Below, one piece after another: positions 33,530 through 40,467 of a stretch of 64,000 nt of DNA; position 1 is the stretch's first letter, and each line of letters starts with the position of its first letter. The position numbers and the translations under genes were made by a program. Source of the DNA: Lacticaseibacillus suilingensis. GTDB taxonomy: Bacteria; Bacillota; Bacilli; Lactobacillales; Lactobacillaceae. The notes beneath the pieces were generated by a model, which saw only the letters and a list, made by a program, of their open reading frames with translations, did not search any database and was not told the origin of the DNA. The DNA lies in NCBI RefSeq assembly GCF_016861845.1, contig NZ_BOLV01000005.1, positions 84,382-148,381 of the forward strand. The letters are read 5' to 3'.

Positions 33530-35479
33530 ATGAAACAAATCACAGCAGGGATTGTGGCGCATGTGGATGCCGGTAAAACCACGTTATCCGAAGCCTTGCT
33601 TTATCAAACCGGCGCGGTGCGGCAACTGGGCCGCGTGGATAACGGGGATGCCTTTTTGGATTCCGACCGGCTGGAAAAACAGCGCGGGATCACGATTTTT
33701 TCGCATCAGGCCCAGCTGCACTATCAGGATCTGACGTTAACCTTGCTGGACACCCCAGGACACGTGGACTTTGCCAGCCAAACCGAGCAGGTGCTGCCGG
33801 TGTTGGACTACGCGATTTTAGTGGTGGCCGCCAGCGACCATTTGCCCGGTTACACGCGGACCTTGTGGCGCCTGCTGCAGCGGTATCAGGTGCCGACTTT
33901 CATTTTTGTCAATAAAATGGATGTCGCCACTGCAGACCGCGCGGCGATGTTGAAGCTGCTGCAAACCGGGTTAAGCGAGGGCTGTCAGCCTTTTGACCAG
34001 GCTTTGGACGCAGAAACCTTAGCCTTGCAGGATGACCAGGCGCTGGATGAATACATGAGTCGCAATGCCTTGGCTGATGCAACAATTCAGCGCTTGATTG
34101 CCAAGCGCCAGGTATTCCCGGTGTACTTTGGGGCAGGGCTCAAGCTCACTGGCGTTGATGCCTTGCTGGCAGGGCTAGCTAAATGGACAGTGTCGATGAA
34201 GCCGCAACCAGCGTTTGCCGCCCGGGTCTTCAAGGTGTCCTATGATGACAAAGGCGAGCGCCTGACCTGGGTGCGCGTCACCGGCGGCACGCTGGCGCCT
34301 AAAGCGCTAGTGCTAGGAGAGCAGAAAGCCAATCAGCTGCGTGTTTATAATGGGGTGAAGTACACGGTGGCCAGTGCGGTGCAAGCCGGTGAGGTGTGCG
34401 CCATCCCTGGCTTGAGTGACACCAAACCGGGCATGGGGCTCGGTGTTGAGCCAAACGCGCCGGCGCCCCTGTTGCAGCCGGTACTAACCTACGCGCTTGA
34501 TCCCCTGCAGGAAGAGCTGCAGCGCTGCGTAGCGGCCCTGCGTCAACTAGAAGATGAAGATCCAGCGCTGCATGTGACTTGGTCGCCACATTTGCAAGAA
34601 GTCCGGGTGCAGCTGATGGGCAAGGTGCAACTGGAAATCTTGCAGCAATTGCTTCAGCAACGGTTTAACTTAACCGTCGCCTTTGACGCCGGCAGTATTC
34701 TGTATCAGGAAACCATCACCCAGGCGGTGGAAGGAGTGGGACATTTTGAACCGCTGCGCCACTATGCAGAGGTGCATCTGCTGATGCAGCCCGGCCCGCG
34801 CGGTAGCGGGCTGATCTTTGCCAGCGACTGCAGCCTGGAAGTACTCGCCAAAAACTGGCAGCATCTCGTTTTGGCTAATCTCGCGGCCAAGGAACATCGT
34901 GGCGTGTTGACGGGGTCGCCCTTGACTGACACCAAAATTACGCTGGTGACCGGGCGCGCCAGCAACGTGCATACCGTCGGCGGCGATTTCCGCGAAGCCA
35001 CTTGGCGTGCAGTGCGGCAAGGGCTGATGATGCTCAAACAAACTGGCGGCTGCCAGCTCTTGGAGCCTTGGTACAGCTTTCGGCTAGAAGTAGCGCAAAC
35101 TCAGATCGGCCGGGCGATGAGCGATATCGAGCGCATGGCCGGCCTGTGCGATCCGCCCAGTGCACCGGCAGCCAATGGCATGGTGCTTCTGACCGGGTAT
35201 GCGCCAGTGGCGGAGATGCAGGACTATGGGCAAGTCGTCAATGCCTACACGCATGGTCAGGGCCAACTAGAGTGCGTGGTTGATGGCTATCGGCCGTGCC
35301 ATAACGAGGCGGCCGTGATCGCCGAGCGGGGTTACACCGAAGTGGGCGATACCGATAACCTAACCGGCTCCGTGTTTTGTGCACATGGCGCGGGCTACCC
35401 AGTGGCCTGGCAGGATGTCCCGGCGGCGGCACATGTGCCGTATCGGTATGATGCGGCGGCGCTTCAAGCGCTGGCTTAA
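33530..35479 (+). CDS. EF-G-like GTPase of the Tet(M)/Tet(O) ribosomal-protection family
   Basis: The 649-residue translational GTPase has G1 AHVDAGKTT (10-18), the G2/effector region KQRGITI, G3 DTPGH (74-78) and G4 NKMD (128-131). It is followed by EF-G domains II to V as in ribosomal-protection proteins. Acquired Tet(M)/Tet(O) are close in length (about 640) but the sequence here is divergent and the gene sits in an ordinary chromosomal context with no mobile element. A housekeeping or species-specific ribosome factor is therefore as likely as tetracycline resistance. It follows the DUF2075 gene by 9 nt. Confidence 0.82.
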   Translation: MKQITAGIVAHVDAGKTTLSEALLYQTGAVRQLGRVDNGDAFLDSDRLEKQRGITIFSHQAQLHYQDLTLTLLDTPGHVDFASQTEQVLPVLDYAILVVAASDHLPGYTRTLWRLLQRYQVPTFIFVNKMDVATADRAAMLKLLQTGLSEGCQPFDQALDAETLALQDDQALDEYMSRNALADATIQRLIAKRQVFPVYFGAGLKLTGVDALLAGLAKWTVSMKPQPAFAARVFKVSYDDKGERLTWVRVTGGTLAPKALVLGEQKANQLRVYNGVKYTVASAVQAGEVCAIPGLSDTKPGMGLGVEPNAPAPLLQPVLTYALDPLQEELQRCVAALRQLEDEDPALHVTWSPHLQEVRVQLMGKVQLEILQQLLQQRFNLTVAFDAGSILYQETITQAVEGVGHFEPLRHYAEVHLLMQPGPRGSGLIFASDCSLEVLAKNWQHLVLANLAAKEHRGVLTGSPLTDTKITLVTGRASNVHTVGGDFREATWRAVRQGLMMLKQTGGCQLLEPWYSFRLEVAQTQIGRAMSDIERMAGLCDPPSAPAANGMVLLTGYAPVAEMQDYGQVVNAYTHGQGQLECVVDGYRPCHNEAAVIAERGYTEVGDTDNLTGSVFCAHGAGYPVAWQDVPAAAHVPYRYDAAALQALA

Positions 35480-35578
35480 GCCGCTGCAATGGGGGTGGCG
35501 GGTTGCTCGAGCAAAGGAAGCGGCACGTGGATTTGCTTCTCTCGAGCCTGCGCTGATGCTTTTGATTCAACCCCATGT

Positions 35579-35656
35579 TACACTCAAAACTGTAAGTAGC
35601 TATTCCATCTGAGCACAAGAGCCATTACTCGGTGGTTGAGTAATGGCTCTTTTTTT
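35579..35656 (+). ncRNA. Antisense antitoxin RNA of Fst-type module 1 (predicted)
   Basis: Predicted short RNA: -10 TACACT (35579-35584), start near 35591, ending at an intrinsic terminator whose 13-bp stem (35618-35630 with 35638-35650) is followed by TTTTTT. Its 5' part (35594-35611, AAGTAGCT...CATCTG) is nearly the same plus-strand sequence as 35770-35787, the complement of toxin 1's start region, so the RNA can pair with the toxin mRNA and block translation, as RNA II of pAD1 par does. The same hairpin lies at the 3' end of the convergent toxin transcript and may also end the GTPase transcript. Confidence 0.7.
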
Positions 35657-35709
35657 CGCTTTATCAAGCGTGTGGGTCAGAGGCAACCAAGACGGTTATC
35701 GTCGCCTAT

Positions 35710-35784
35710 CTAACCAATCAGCGAACAGCCAATCGCCATCCCCACCAGCACTGGGGCGATAACGGTCATAAGTAGCTCATGCAT
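35710..35784 (-). pseudogene. Fst-family type I toxin 1, broken by a one-base deletion
   Basis: Minus-strand gene with AGGAGG before the ATG at 35784. It encodes 24 residues starting MHELLMTVIAPVLVG, the Fst hallmark, then runs into a stop at 35710. Compared with module 2, one base is missing near 35730; restoring it gives the expected tail LFADWLDRRR with a stop at 35698. The short product keeps the membrane helix but lacks the charged C-terminal end, so toxicity is probably lost or reduced. Confidence 0.75.
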
Positions 35785-35820
35785 CTGGACACACCTCCTG
35801 ACGAGGCGGTTGCCACGGGT

Positions 35821-35849
35821 AGTATGCCATGTGAAAGACAGATTGACGA
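35821..35849 (-). promoter_or_regulatory. Promoter of toxin transcript 1
   Basis: On the minus strand: -35 TCGTCA (35849-35844), 17-bp spacer, -10 CATACT (35826-35821). The same boxes and spacer occur in module 2 (36214-36242). Confidence 0.65.
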
Positions 35850-35944
35850 GGAACTTGCTTTAGGTTTGAGAAACAAAGACTTGAGGCAGAGTGAAGGCTG
35901 AGGCATAGGAGTCGGTATGCTGTATTTTTTGCCTTGGCATGTTA

Positions 35945-36050
35945 TACTGACGGAGCAAGTAACGATTTCATGAAGGCACAAGAGCCACCACTCGTTTTCA
36001 TGAAGGCACAAGAGCCACCACTCGTTGGGCGAGTGATGGCTCTTTTTTCG
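35945..36050 (+). ncRNA. Antisense antitoxin RNA of Fst-type module 2 (predicted)
   Basis: Predicted RNA: -10 TATACT (35945-35950), start near 35957, ending at an intrinsic terminator (36013-36026 with 36032-36045, one mismatch, then TTTTT). Its 5' part (35959-35979) matches 36163-36183 at 17 of 21 positions, which is the complement of the toxin 2 ribosome-to-start region. It contains a 30-bp tandem duplication that repeats the left half of the terminator. Confidence 0.7.
35968..36027. repeat. 30-bp tandem duplication inside antitoxin RNA 2
   Basis: Two identical 30-bp units (35968-35997 and 35998-36027) each contain TTTCATGAAGGCACAAGAGCC and the left arm of the terminator hairpin. Module 1 has only one unit, so this is a recent local duplication. 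Confidence 0.9.
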
Positions 36051-36087
36051 CTTCCTCAAGCGTGTGAGTCGGAGGCAACCAAGACAG

Positions 36088-36177
36088 TTATCGTCGCTTA
36101 TCCAACCAATCAGCGAACAGTTCAATGACGATCCCCACCAACATTGGGGCAATAACAGTCACAAGTAACATCTTCAT
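36088..36177 (-). CDS. Fst-family type I toxin 2 (intact)
   Basis: A 29-residue peptide on the minus strand: MKMLLVTVIAPMLVG, then IVIELFADWLDKRR at the end. It has one membrane helix with the conserved P-x-x-V-G and a charged C-terminal tail, as in Fst of pAD1 and the Lpt toxins of lactobacilli. These peptides insert in the membrane and disturb nucleoid and wall processes. AGGAGG lies 9 nt before the ATG at 36177; the ATG at 36171 is an alternative. The convergent antisense RNA and shared terminator complete a type I module. Too short for usual gene finders. Confidence 0.85.
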   Translation of the reverse strand: MKMLLVTVIAPMLVGIVIELFADWLDKRR

Positions 36178-36213
36178 GATGGCACACCTCCTCACGAGGC
36201 AGTTGCCGCAAGT

Positions 36214-36242
36214 AGTATGCCATGTGAACTGCAGGCTGACGA
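36214..36242 (-). promoter_or_regulatory. Promoter of toxin transcript 2
   Basis: On the minus strand: -35 TCGTCA (36242-36237), 17-bp spacer, -10 CATACT (36219-36214), identical in boxes and spacing to module 1. Confidence 0.65.
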
Positions 36243-36297
36243 GATTTTTGCCTAACTGAAAAGAAGGTTGGGAGTAGAGGGCACGCTTGCCAGTGCC

Positions 36298-38247
36298 TTA
36301 AACCTTCATCCGCGTTGTGGTGACGGTATCACCCAAGCGATGCACAACCACCGCTTGGGCATGAAAAGCTGTCCCATCTAAGGCGTACACCTTTTTGCCC
36401 CGGAACAGTTCTTGATGCATGATGCCTACGCTGTAACGCTCGGTAGGGCTCACCGCAATCTGCCAGCCAGAGCCTTCGGCAGAGGGCAGCGGTTGATCCA
36501 GATTTTGCAAAATCGGCACCGCTGTCACGGTGGCAGTTTTCGGCGCGATAATCGTGGTTTGACTGATGCGGTCCGTGAACGCCGTGTGGAAGGCCAGCAC
36601 TTGATGGGGCTCGACCTCATTGTAGCGCGGCGAAAACGGTGCTTCAGCCACGGTGTAAGGACTAGCGTTGATCAGCTGCCATTGATCGTTCAGCAGCGCA
36701 CCGTTAGCGGTCTGGGCCATTGTGACGCTGGGGTCAAGGTGGAAATACTGGGTCAATTCATGCGTGCCATCGACCTGCACTTCATCGGTCACCACCCAAA
36801 TGCTGCCTGGGAGGCTGACGATTTTGCGGGTCCAGACGCTCAGCGGTTGGCTGCCGATGATGGTGCCTTCGAGATAGTGAGACTTGCCGCAGTGGCGAAC
36901 ATAAGGCTTCAGCGGGGTGCCGTATTGCGCGTATTCCCAGCTGGCACTGGGGGCGCATGGCGTGAACTGGTCCACCATGATGGCGTTATGGGCGGCGATG
37001 GTTTTCAGCGCCACGCGCAGGGGATGGTCTTCGCGATACGTGTACCGCCCGGAGTCAACCAGCAGCGGCTGGCCCTTGGCATACAGCGAGAAGTGGTTAT
37101 TGTCACTGTGGCCGTGGCCGCTACCCAACGGTCCACCATTGAAGAACAGAAAATCAGCATCCTTTTGCCAGCTGCTGCGAATGGCATAGTTACCGCTATC
37201 GACCCCGTCAAAAACCAAGTCGGCTGGGGTGGCTTCAGGCGCGGCGTTAAAGGCTTGCACACCAGGTTGGCCGAGCCAGTAGAGGCTTTCTGGACTGAGG
37301 GTGGCTTCAGTGTAGCCCGTGAGCCGCGGCTGGTGCAAAATCACAGCGGCGCGATCGAAGACATCCGTGGCAACGATGCGATCGGTATCGCCGAACAATT
37401 CTAGTTCGCCGCTGGGCGTCAGCGTTAAAGCCAAGGCGCGGGTCATCTTTTTAGCGAATGGCACTAGGACCGTCACATCGCGTTGGCGCTGGTTTTGGCT
37501 GGCAATGGCCCGGAGCAAACCATTCAGCACCTCAACGTGATACATCAAGGACTGTTCCCATTGCATTCCATCGTCAAAAACCTGTAGGCCCAGCTGTTCG
37601 GCGAGCTCGGTTTCCGCCCATTGATAAAGCGGTTGGTCAGCAAAATCTGGTAGCAAAATCGGCAGCACCGTCAACAACGCGCAGGTTTGAATACTGCCCC
37701 AGTTGCTGGTTTTGTACTTGGGGATGTACTGGGCTTTGAGGTAATTGGCTTGGGCGAGCAGGCTGTCAGCGAGCGGGGCCAACACTTCATCCGGCAGAAG
37801 CTCGGCTTCCGCTAGATAAGTCAGGGCATCGACGATATTCACGAGCCGAATGCCGGTATCCAAGGTGCGGGTTGAATTCTCTGGTTTTAGGGTCGGATGC
37901 TGCGCCACCCAGGTCTGCAAATAGGCCAGCGCGGCCTGGTTGAATTCCGGCCGGTTGGTCAGGCGGGCGGCCAAAATGAGATCGCTGAGCCAGTCCATGC
38001 GGTTCAGCATGAAGCACCATTCTGGATCGTCGTTGCGTACAGCCTCATAGTCCATGGGGTTCAACTGATAAGGTCGGGTACAGCGCTCCATATCCCATGG
38101 CTTGTCGAACAGAAACGTGCGGTGCAGCAGGCGCTCGGCATCGGCAATAATAGCGCGTTGGGCGCTGGCAGAGAAGGCCTTCGGGTCAAAGCCGCGAGCG
38201 GCGGCAGTTTGCAAGAGCTGGGTTTTGATGTAATTAAGATCAGCCAA
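36298..38247 (-). CDS. Heparinase II/III-family protein, cytoplasmic
   Basis: The 649-residue protein has an N-terminal alpha/alpha-toroid (about 1-330; MLNRMDWLSDLILAARLTNR) and a C-terminal heparinase II/III beta-sandwich (about 345-600). The latter has the His-rich motif GSGHGHSDNNHFSLYAKG and a Tyr in DSGRYTYRED, the expected catalytic elements of this lyase fold. There is no signal peptide, so it acts in the cytoplasm on imported fragments. Pneumococcus has a similar heparinase gene in its hyaluronate cluster. It is the last gene of the UGL-EIIB-EIIC-EIID operon; a hairpin separates it from EIID. Only a weak hairpin (GGCAC/GTGCC) follows. Confidence 0.85.
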   Translation of the reverse strand: MADLNYIKTQLLQTAAARGFDPKAFSASAQRAIIADAERLLHRTFLFDKPWDMERCTRPYQLNPMDYEAVRNDDPEWCFMLNRMDWLSDLILAARLTNRPEFNQAALAYLQTWVAQHPTLKPENSTRTLDTGIRLVNIVDALTYLAEAELLPDEVLAPLADSLLAQANYLKAQYIPKYKTSNWGSIQTCALLTVLPILLPDFADQPLYQWAETELAEQLGLQVFDDGMQWEQSLMYHVEVLNGLLRAIASQNQRQRDVTVLVPFAKKMTRALALTLTPSGELELFGDTDRIVATDVFDRAAVILHQPRLTGYTEATLSPESLYWLGQPGVQAFNAAPEATPADLVFDGVDSGNYAIRSSWQKDADFLFFNGGPLGSGHGHSDNNHFSLYAKGQPLLVDSGRYTYREDHPLRVALKTIAAHNAIMVDQFTPCAPSASWEYAQYGTPLKPYVRHCGKSHYLEGTIIGSQPLSVWTRKIVSLPGSIWVVTDEVQVDGTHELTQYFHLDPSVTMAQTANGALLNDQWQLINASPYTVAEAPFSPRYNEVEPHQVLAFHTAFTDRISQTTIIAPKTATVTAVPILQNLDQPLPSAEGSGWQIAVSPTERYSVGIMHQELFRGKKVYALDGTAFHAQAVVVHRLGDTVTTTRMKV

Positions 38248-38265
38248 AATTATCCTCCAAGCAAG

Positions 38266-38305
38266 CTAGCGCCAACCGTCAGGGACAGTTGGCGCTAGTC
38301 TTTTT
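38266..38305. other. Intercistronic hairpin between EIID and the heparinase gene
   Basis: A perfect 11-bp stem CTAGCGCCAAC/GTTGGCGCTAG (38266-38276, 38288-38298) lies within the operon. The T run (38300-38305) is on the plus strand, where no gene ends, so in the minus-strand transcript this is a hairpin without a U tail. It more likely stabilises or separates mRNA segments than terminates. Confidence 0.6.
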
Positions 38306-38318
38306 TATATTGTGGTGA

Positions 38319-39143
38319 TTAGACGCCGAGCACGTGAACCAGGCTCAGGACAATCCCAATCACAACCGTCAAGATAACCAGTTTGTAGGTCGTCCAGCCG
38401 CGTTTCTTGATCAGGTAGTACATCAGCAAGGTGTACAGCACTGGCAGCAGGGCTGGGGCAACTTTGTCCAAGAGGGCTTGAATGTCCACGGTGGAAGTGG
38501 CGGCGCCTTTAGCGGCTTTGGCGCTGGAGGCGTAGGTCAAGGTGACCTTCATCTTGACAAAGGTGGCAGCCAAACCGGCGATAACGGTGACCCCGACCAT
38601 GCTGGCGGCGTCAGAGATTTGGCTCATCTTGGCACTGAGTTTTTCAATCATGCTCGTGCCCAGCCGCTTCCCGTAAGCGCCCATCCCAAACTTAATGGCC
38701 AGCAAGGTGATGTTTTCAGCCAACAGGAAGAAGACAGGGGCCAAGGCGATGTTGTTCATCGCCAGGGAAGCGAAGATGGTGGAGAACAAAGGCGCAATAC
38801 AGAACTGTGATAAGGAATCCCCAATCCCAGCCAGCGGGCCCATCAAGGCCATCTTGATCCCGCGGGTTTCCTTGTATTCCAGCCCGTTATCCGCCATGGC
38901 CAAATGAATGGACGTGATGAACGGAATCAGGTTCGGGTTGGTGTTGTAGAATTCGATGTTTTCACTCAGGACTTCAGCCAACTTGTCAGGATCGTTGCCA
39001 TACAATTTCTTGAAGGCAGGATACATGATCAAGGAATAGCCTAAGCCTTGATAGTTACTGTAGTTAAACCCGTTTTGCAGGAAGTATGCCCGCAGCGTTG
39101 TTTTGTGGTAATCGCTATTGGTTAAGACATTAGATCCAGTCAT
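38319..39143 (-). CDS. PTS mannose-family EIID component
   Basis: The 274-residue membrane protein matches EIID of the mannose/sorbose/GalNAc family: the start ...LRAYFLQNGFNYSNYQGLG, YPAFKKLYG, the conserved MALMGPLAGIGDSLSQF and a final membrane helix. Together with EIIC it forms the membrane channel for the glycosaminoglycan disaccharide. The ATG at 39143 has AGGAGG 9 nt upstream and overlaps the EIIC gene by 14 nt; the frame is open 19 codons farther but without support. Confidence 0.92.
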   Translation of the reverse strand: MTGSNVLTNSDYHKTTLRAYFLQNGFNYSNYQGLGYSLIMYPAFKKLYGNDPDKLAEVLSENIEFYNTNPNLIPFITSIHLAMADNGLEYKETRGIKMALMGPLAGIGDSLSQFCIAPLFSTIFASLAMNNIALAPVFFLLAENITLLAIKFGMGAYGKRLGTSMIEKLSAKMSQISDAASMVGVTVIAGLAATFVKMKVTLTYASSAKAAKGAATSTVDIQALLDKVAPALLPVLYTLLMYYLIKKRGWTTYKLVILTVVIGIVLSLVHVLGV

Positions 39144-39924
39144 CGCGTGATTCCTCCTGACTTGTGGTGGTAGCTTGCGCTGGTGCGGCTTGCTTCTCAT
39201 CTTGTTCGAAGTAGAACTTCAGGGCAAAGACCAAACCGATGATGGCAATGCCGATGACAGGCAGTTGCAGGTAAGCGGCCAAAGCGTAACCCAACAGGGC
39301 AAATGGCACGAGTTGCTTTTTGAGCATAACGGTCATGATCATCGCAAACCCGATGGCTGGCAGCATACCGCCGGCCACATTCAGGCCAGTGAGCAACCAA
39401 GCAGGGATCATGTTAACCAAGGTCTTCAAGGTGTCCATGCTGTAGGCGCCCAGGAAGCCCAGTAAGAACCCAACAGTGGCGAATAAAATCACCGTGGTGT
39501 TAGCAATTAAGCGGAACTTGCCGAACTTATGGGCCTTCAAAGCGTTAGAAGCGGCTTCTGGCAGGCCGGCGCACAAGGTGTAAACAAACGTCTGCAGGAA
39601 CTGAATGGCGACCGCGAACGGAATGGACAGGGCCAAGGCACTTTGGGGCGTGACCCCAGACATGGTGATGGCCATCAACGTCCCGATGATCCCAGGGCCG
39701 ATTGGGTTCGGTGGGACAGTACCACCAGCGCCGACCCCGAAGCCCATGAAGGCCAATTCAGCGACGGCCCCGCAGGCCAAAGCAGTAGGGATGTCGTTCA
39801 AAATGACCCCAACGCCGAAACTCAAGACCAAGGCGCGGTTGGTGTAAATGCCCCATAACATCCCCGCGTAACAAAACGCGGTCCAAAGCCCAATCAGTAG
39901 GGCTTGAATGAGTGTGATATGCAT
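39130..39924 (-). CDS. PTS mannose-family EIIC component
   Basis: The 264-residue membrane protein matches EIIC of the mannose/sorbose family: NRALVLSFGVGVILND, ELAFMGFGVGAGGTVPPNPIG (conserved substrate region) and IPFAVAIQFLQT. It works with EIID and EIIB. There is a 20-nt gap from the EIIB gene and a 14-nt overlap with EIID. By similarity of gene order to the pneumococcal hyaluronate cluster, the substrate is most likely an unsaturated hyaluronan or chondroitin disaccharide. Confidence 0.92.
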   Translation of the reverse strand: MHITLIQALLIGLWTAFCYAGMLWGIYTNRALVLSFGVGVILNDIPTALACGAVAELAFMGFGVGAGGTVPPNPIGPGIIGTLMAITMSGVTPQSALALSIPFAVAIQFLQTFVYTLCAGLPEAASNALKAHKFGKFRLIANTTVILFATVGFLLGFLGAYSMDTLKTLVNMIPAWLLTGLNVAGGMLPAIGFAMIMTVMLKKQLVPFALLGYALAAYLQLPVIGIAIIGLVFALKFYFEQDEKQAAPAQATTTSQEESRDDWI

Positions 39925-39944
39925 AAGTGCTCCTCCTATTGAGA

Positions 39945-40439
39945 TTAATCTAAGTAGTCCGCAATGTTAACTTCGACACTGCCATCATTGCCCGATGGCG
40001 TGGTGCGGTTGTCGAATTCGATGTGATAATCGTTGATCAACGACTTCAGCGCCGCCTTATCCTCAGCACCAAGGAAAATGGAACGGGTGACTTTTTCCTT
40101 GCCCGGGGCGTTGTGAATGTTACCAATGTTGATCTTCTTAATCGGCACGCCACCAGCTACGAGCCGCAGCGCGTCTTTAGGATCCTTGACCAAAAGGAAA
40201 ATCTTCTGGGCAGGGTTAGCTTTATAAATAATATCGATCACCTTTTGCACCGGATAAAAGCGCATGGCGACAGAATCTGGAATCACGGTTTTCATCAAAG
40301 TCTGAGCGACCTTGTCTTCAGCGGCTTCGTCATTGGCGACGATGCAGGTGTTCACCCCTAAAACCTTGATCCACATTTGGCCTTGGCCGTGAACCAACCG
40401 TTCATCAATGCGTGTCATTACAATATTTGGATCTGCCAT
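39945..40439 (-). CDS. PTS mannose-family EIIB component
   Basis: The 164-residue cytoplasmic phosphocarrier has the EIIB-man pattern at the start (MTRIDERLVHGQ) with His17 as phosphorylation site, and IFLLVKDPKDALRLVAGGV in the middle. It should accept phosphate from an EIIA that is not encoded in this window and pass it to the incoming sugar. AAGGAGG lies before the ATG. It lies 28 nt downstream of the UGL gene. Confidence 0.92.
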   Translation of the reverse strand: MADPNIVMTRIDERLVHGQGQMWIKVLGVNTCIVANDEAAEDKVAQTLMKTVIPDSVAMRFYPVQKVIDIIYKANPAQKIFLLVKDPKDALRLVAGGVPIKKINIGNIHNAPGKEKVTRSIFLGAEDKAALKSLINDYHIEFDNRTTPSGNDGSVEVNIADYLD

Positions 40440-40467
40440 TTATTTGTCCTCCTTGAATAAGTGCGAC

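Noticed and set aside
33530..35479. Acquired tetracycline-resistance gene
   Set aside because: The protein is of the ribosomal-protection family but divergent, in high-GC chromosomal context and coupled to a DUF2075 gene; resistance is not shown by the sequence.
35766..36152. 128-codon minus-strand and 64-codon plus-strand frames over the toxin modules
   Set aside because: They are in other frames than the Fst peptides, include the tandem repeat as repeated residues, and lack ribosome sites.
36412..37404. 330-codon plus-strand frame opposite the heparinase gene
   Set aside because: Antisense shadow of a high-GC gene with clear family motifs on the other strand; no ribosome site or similarity.
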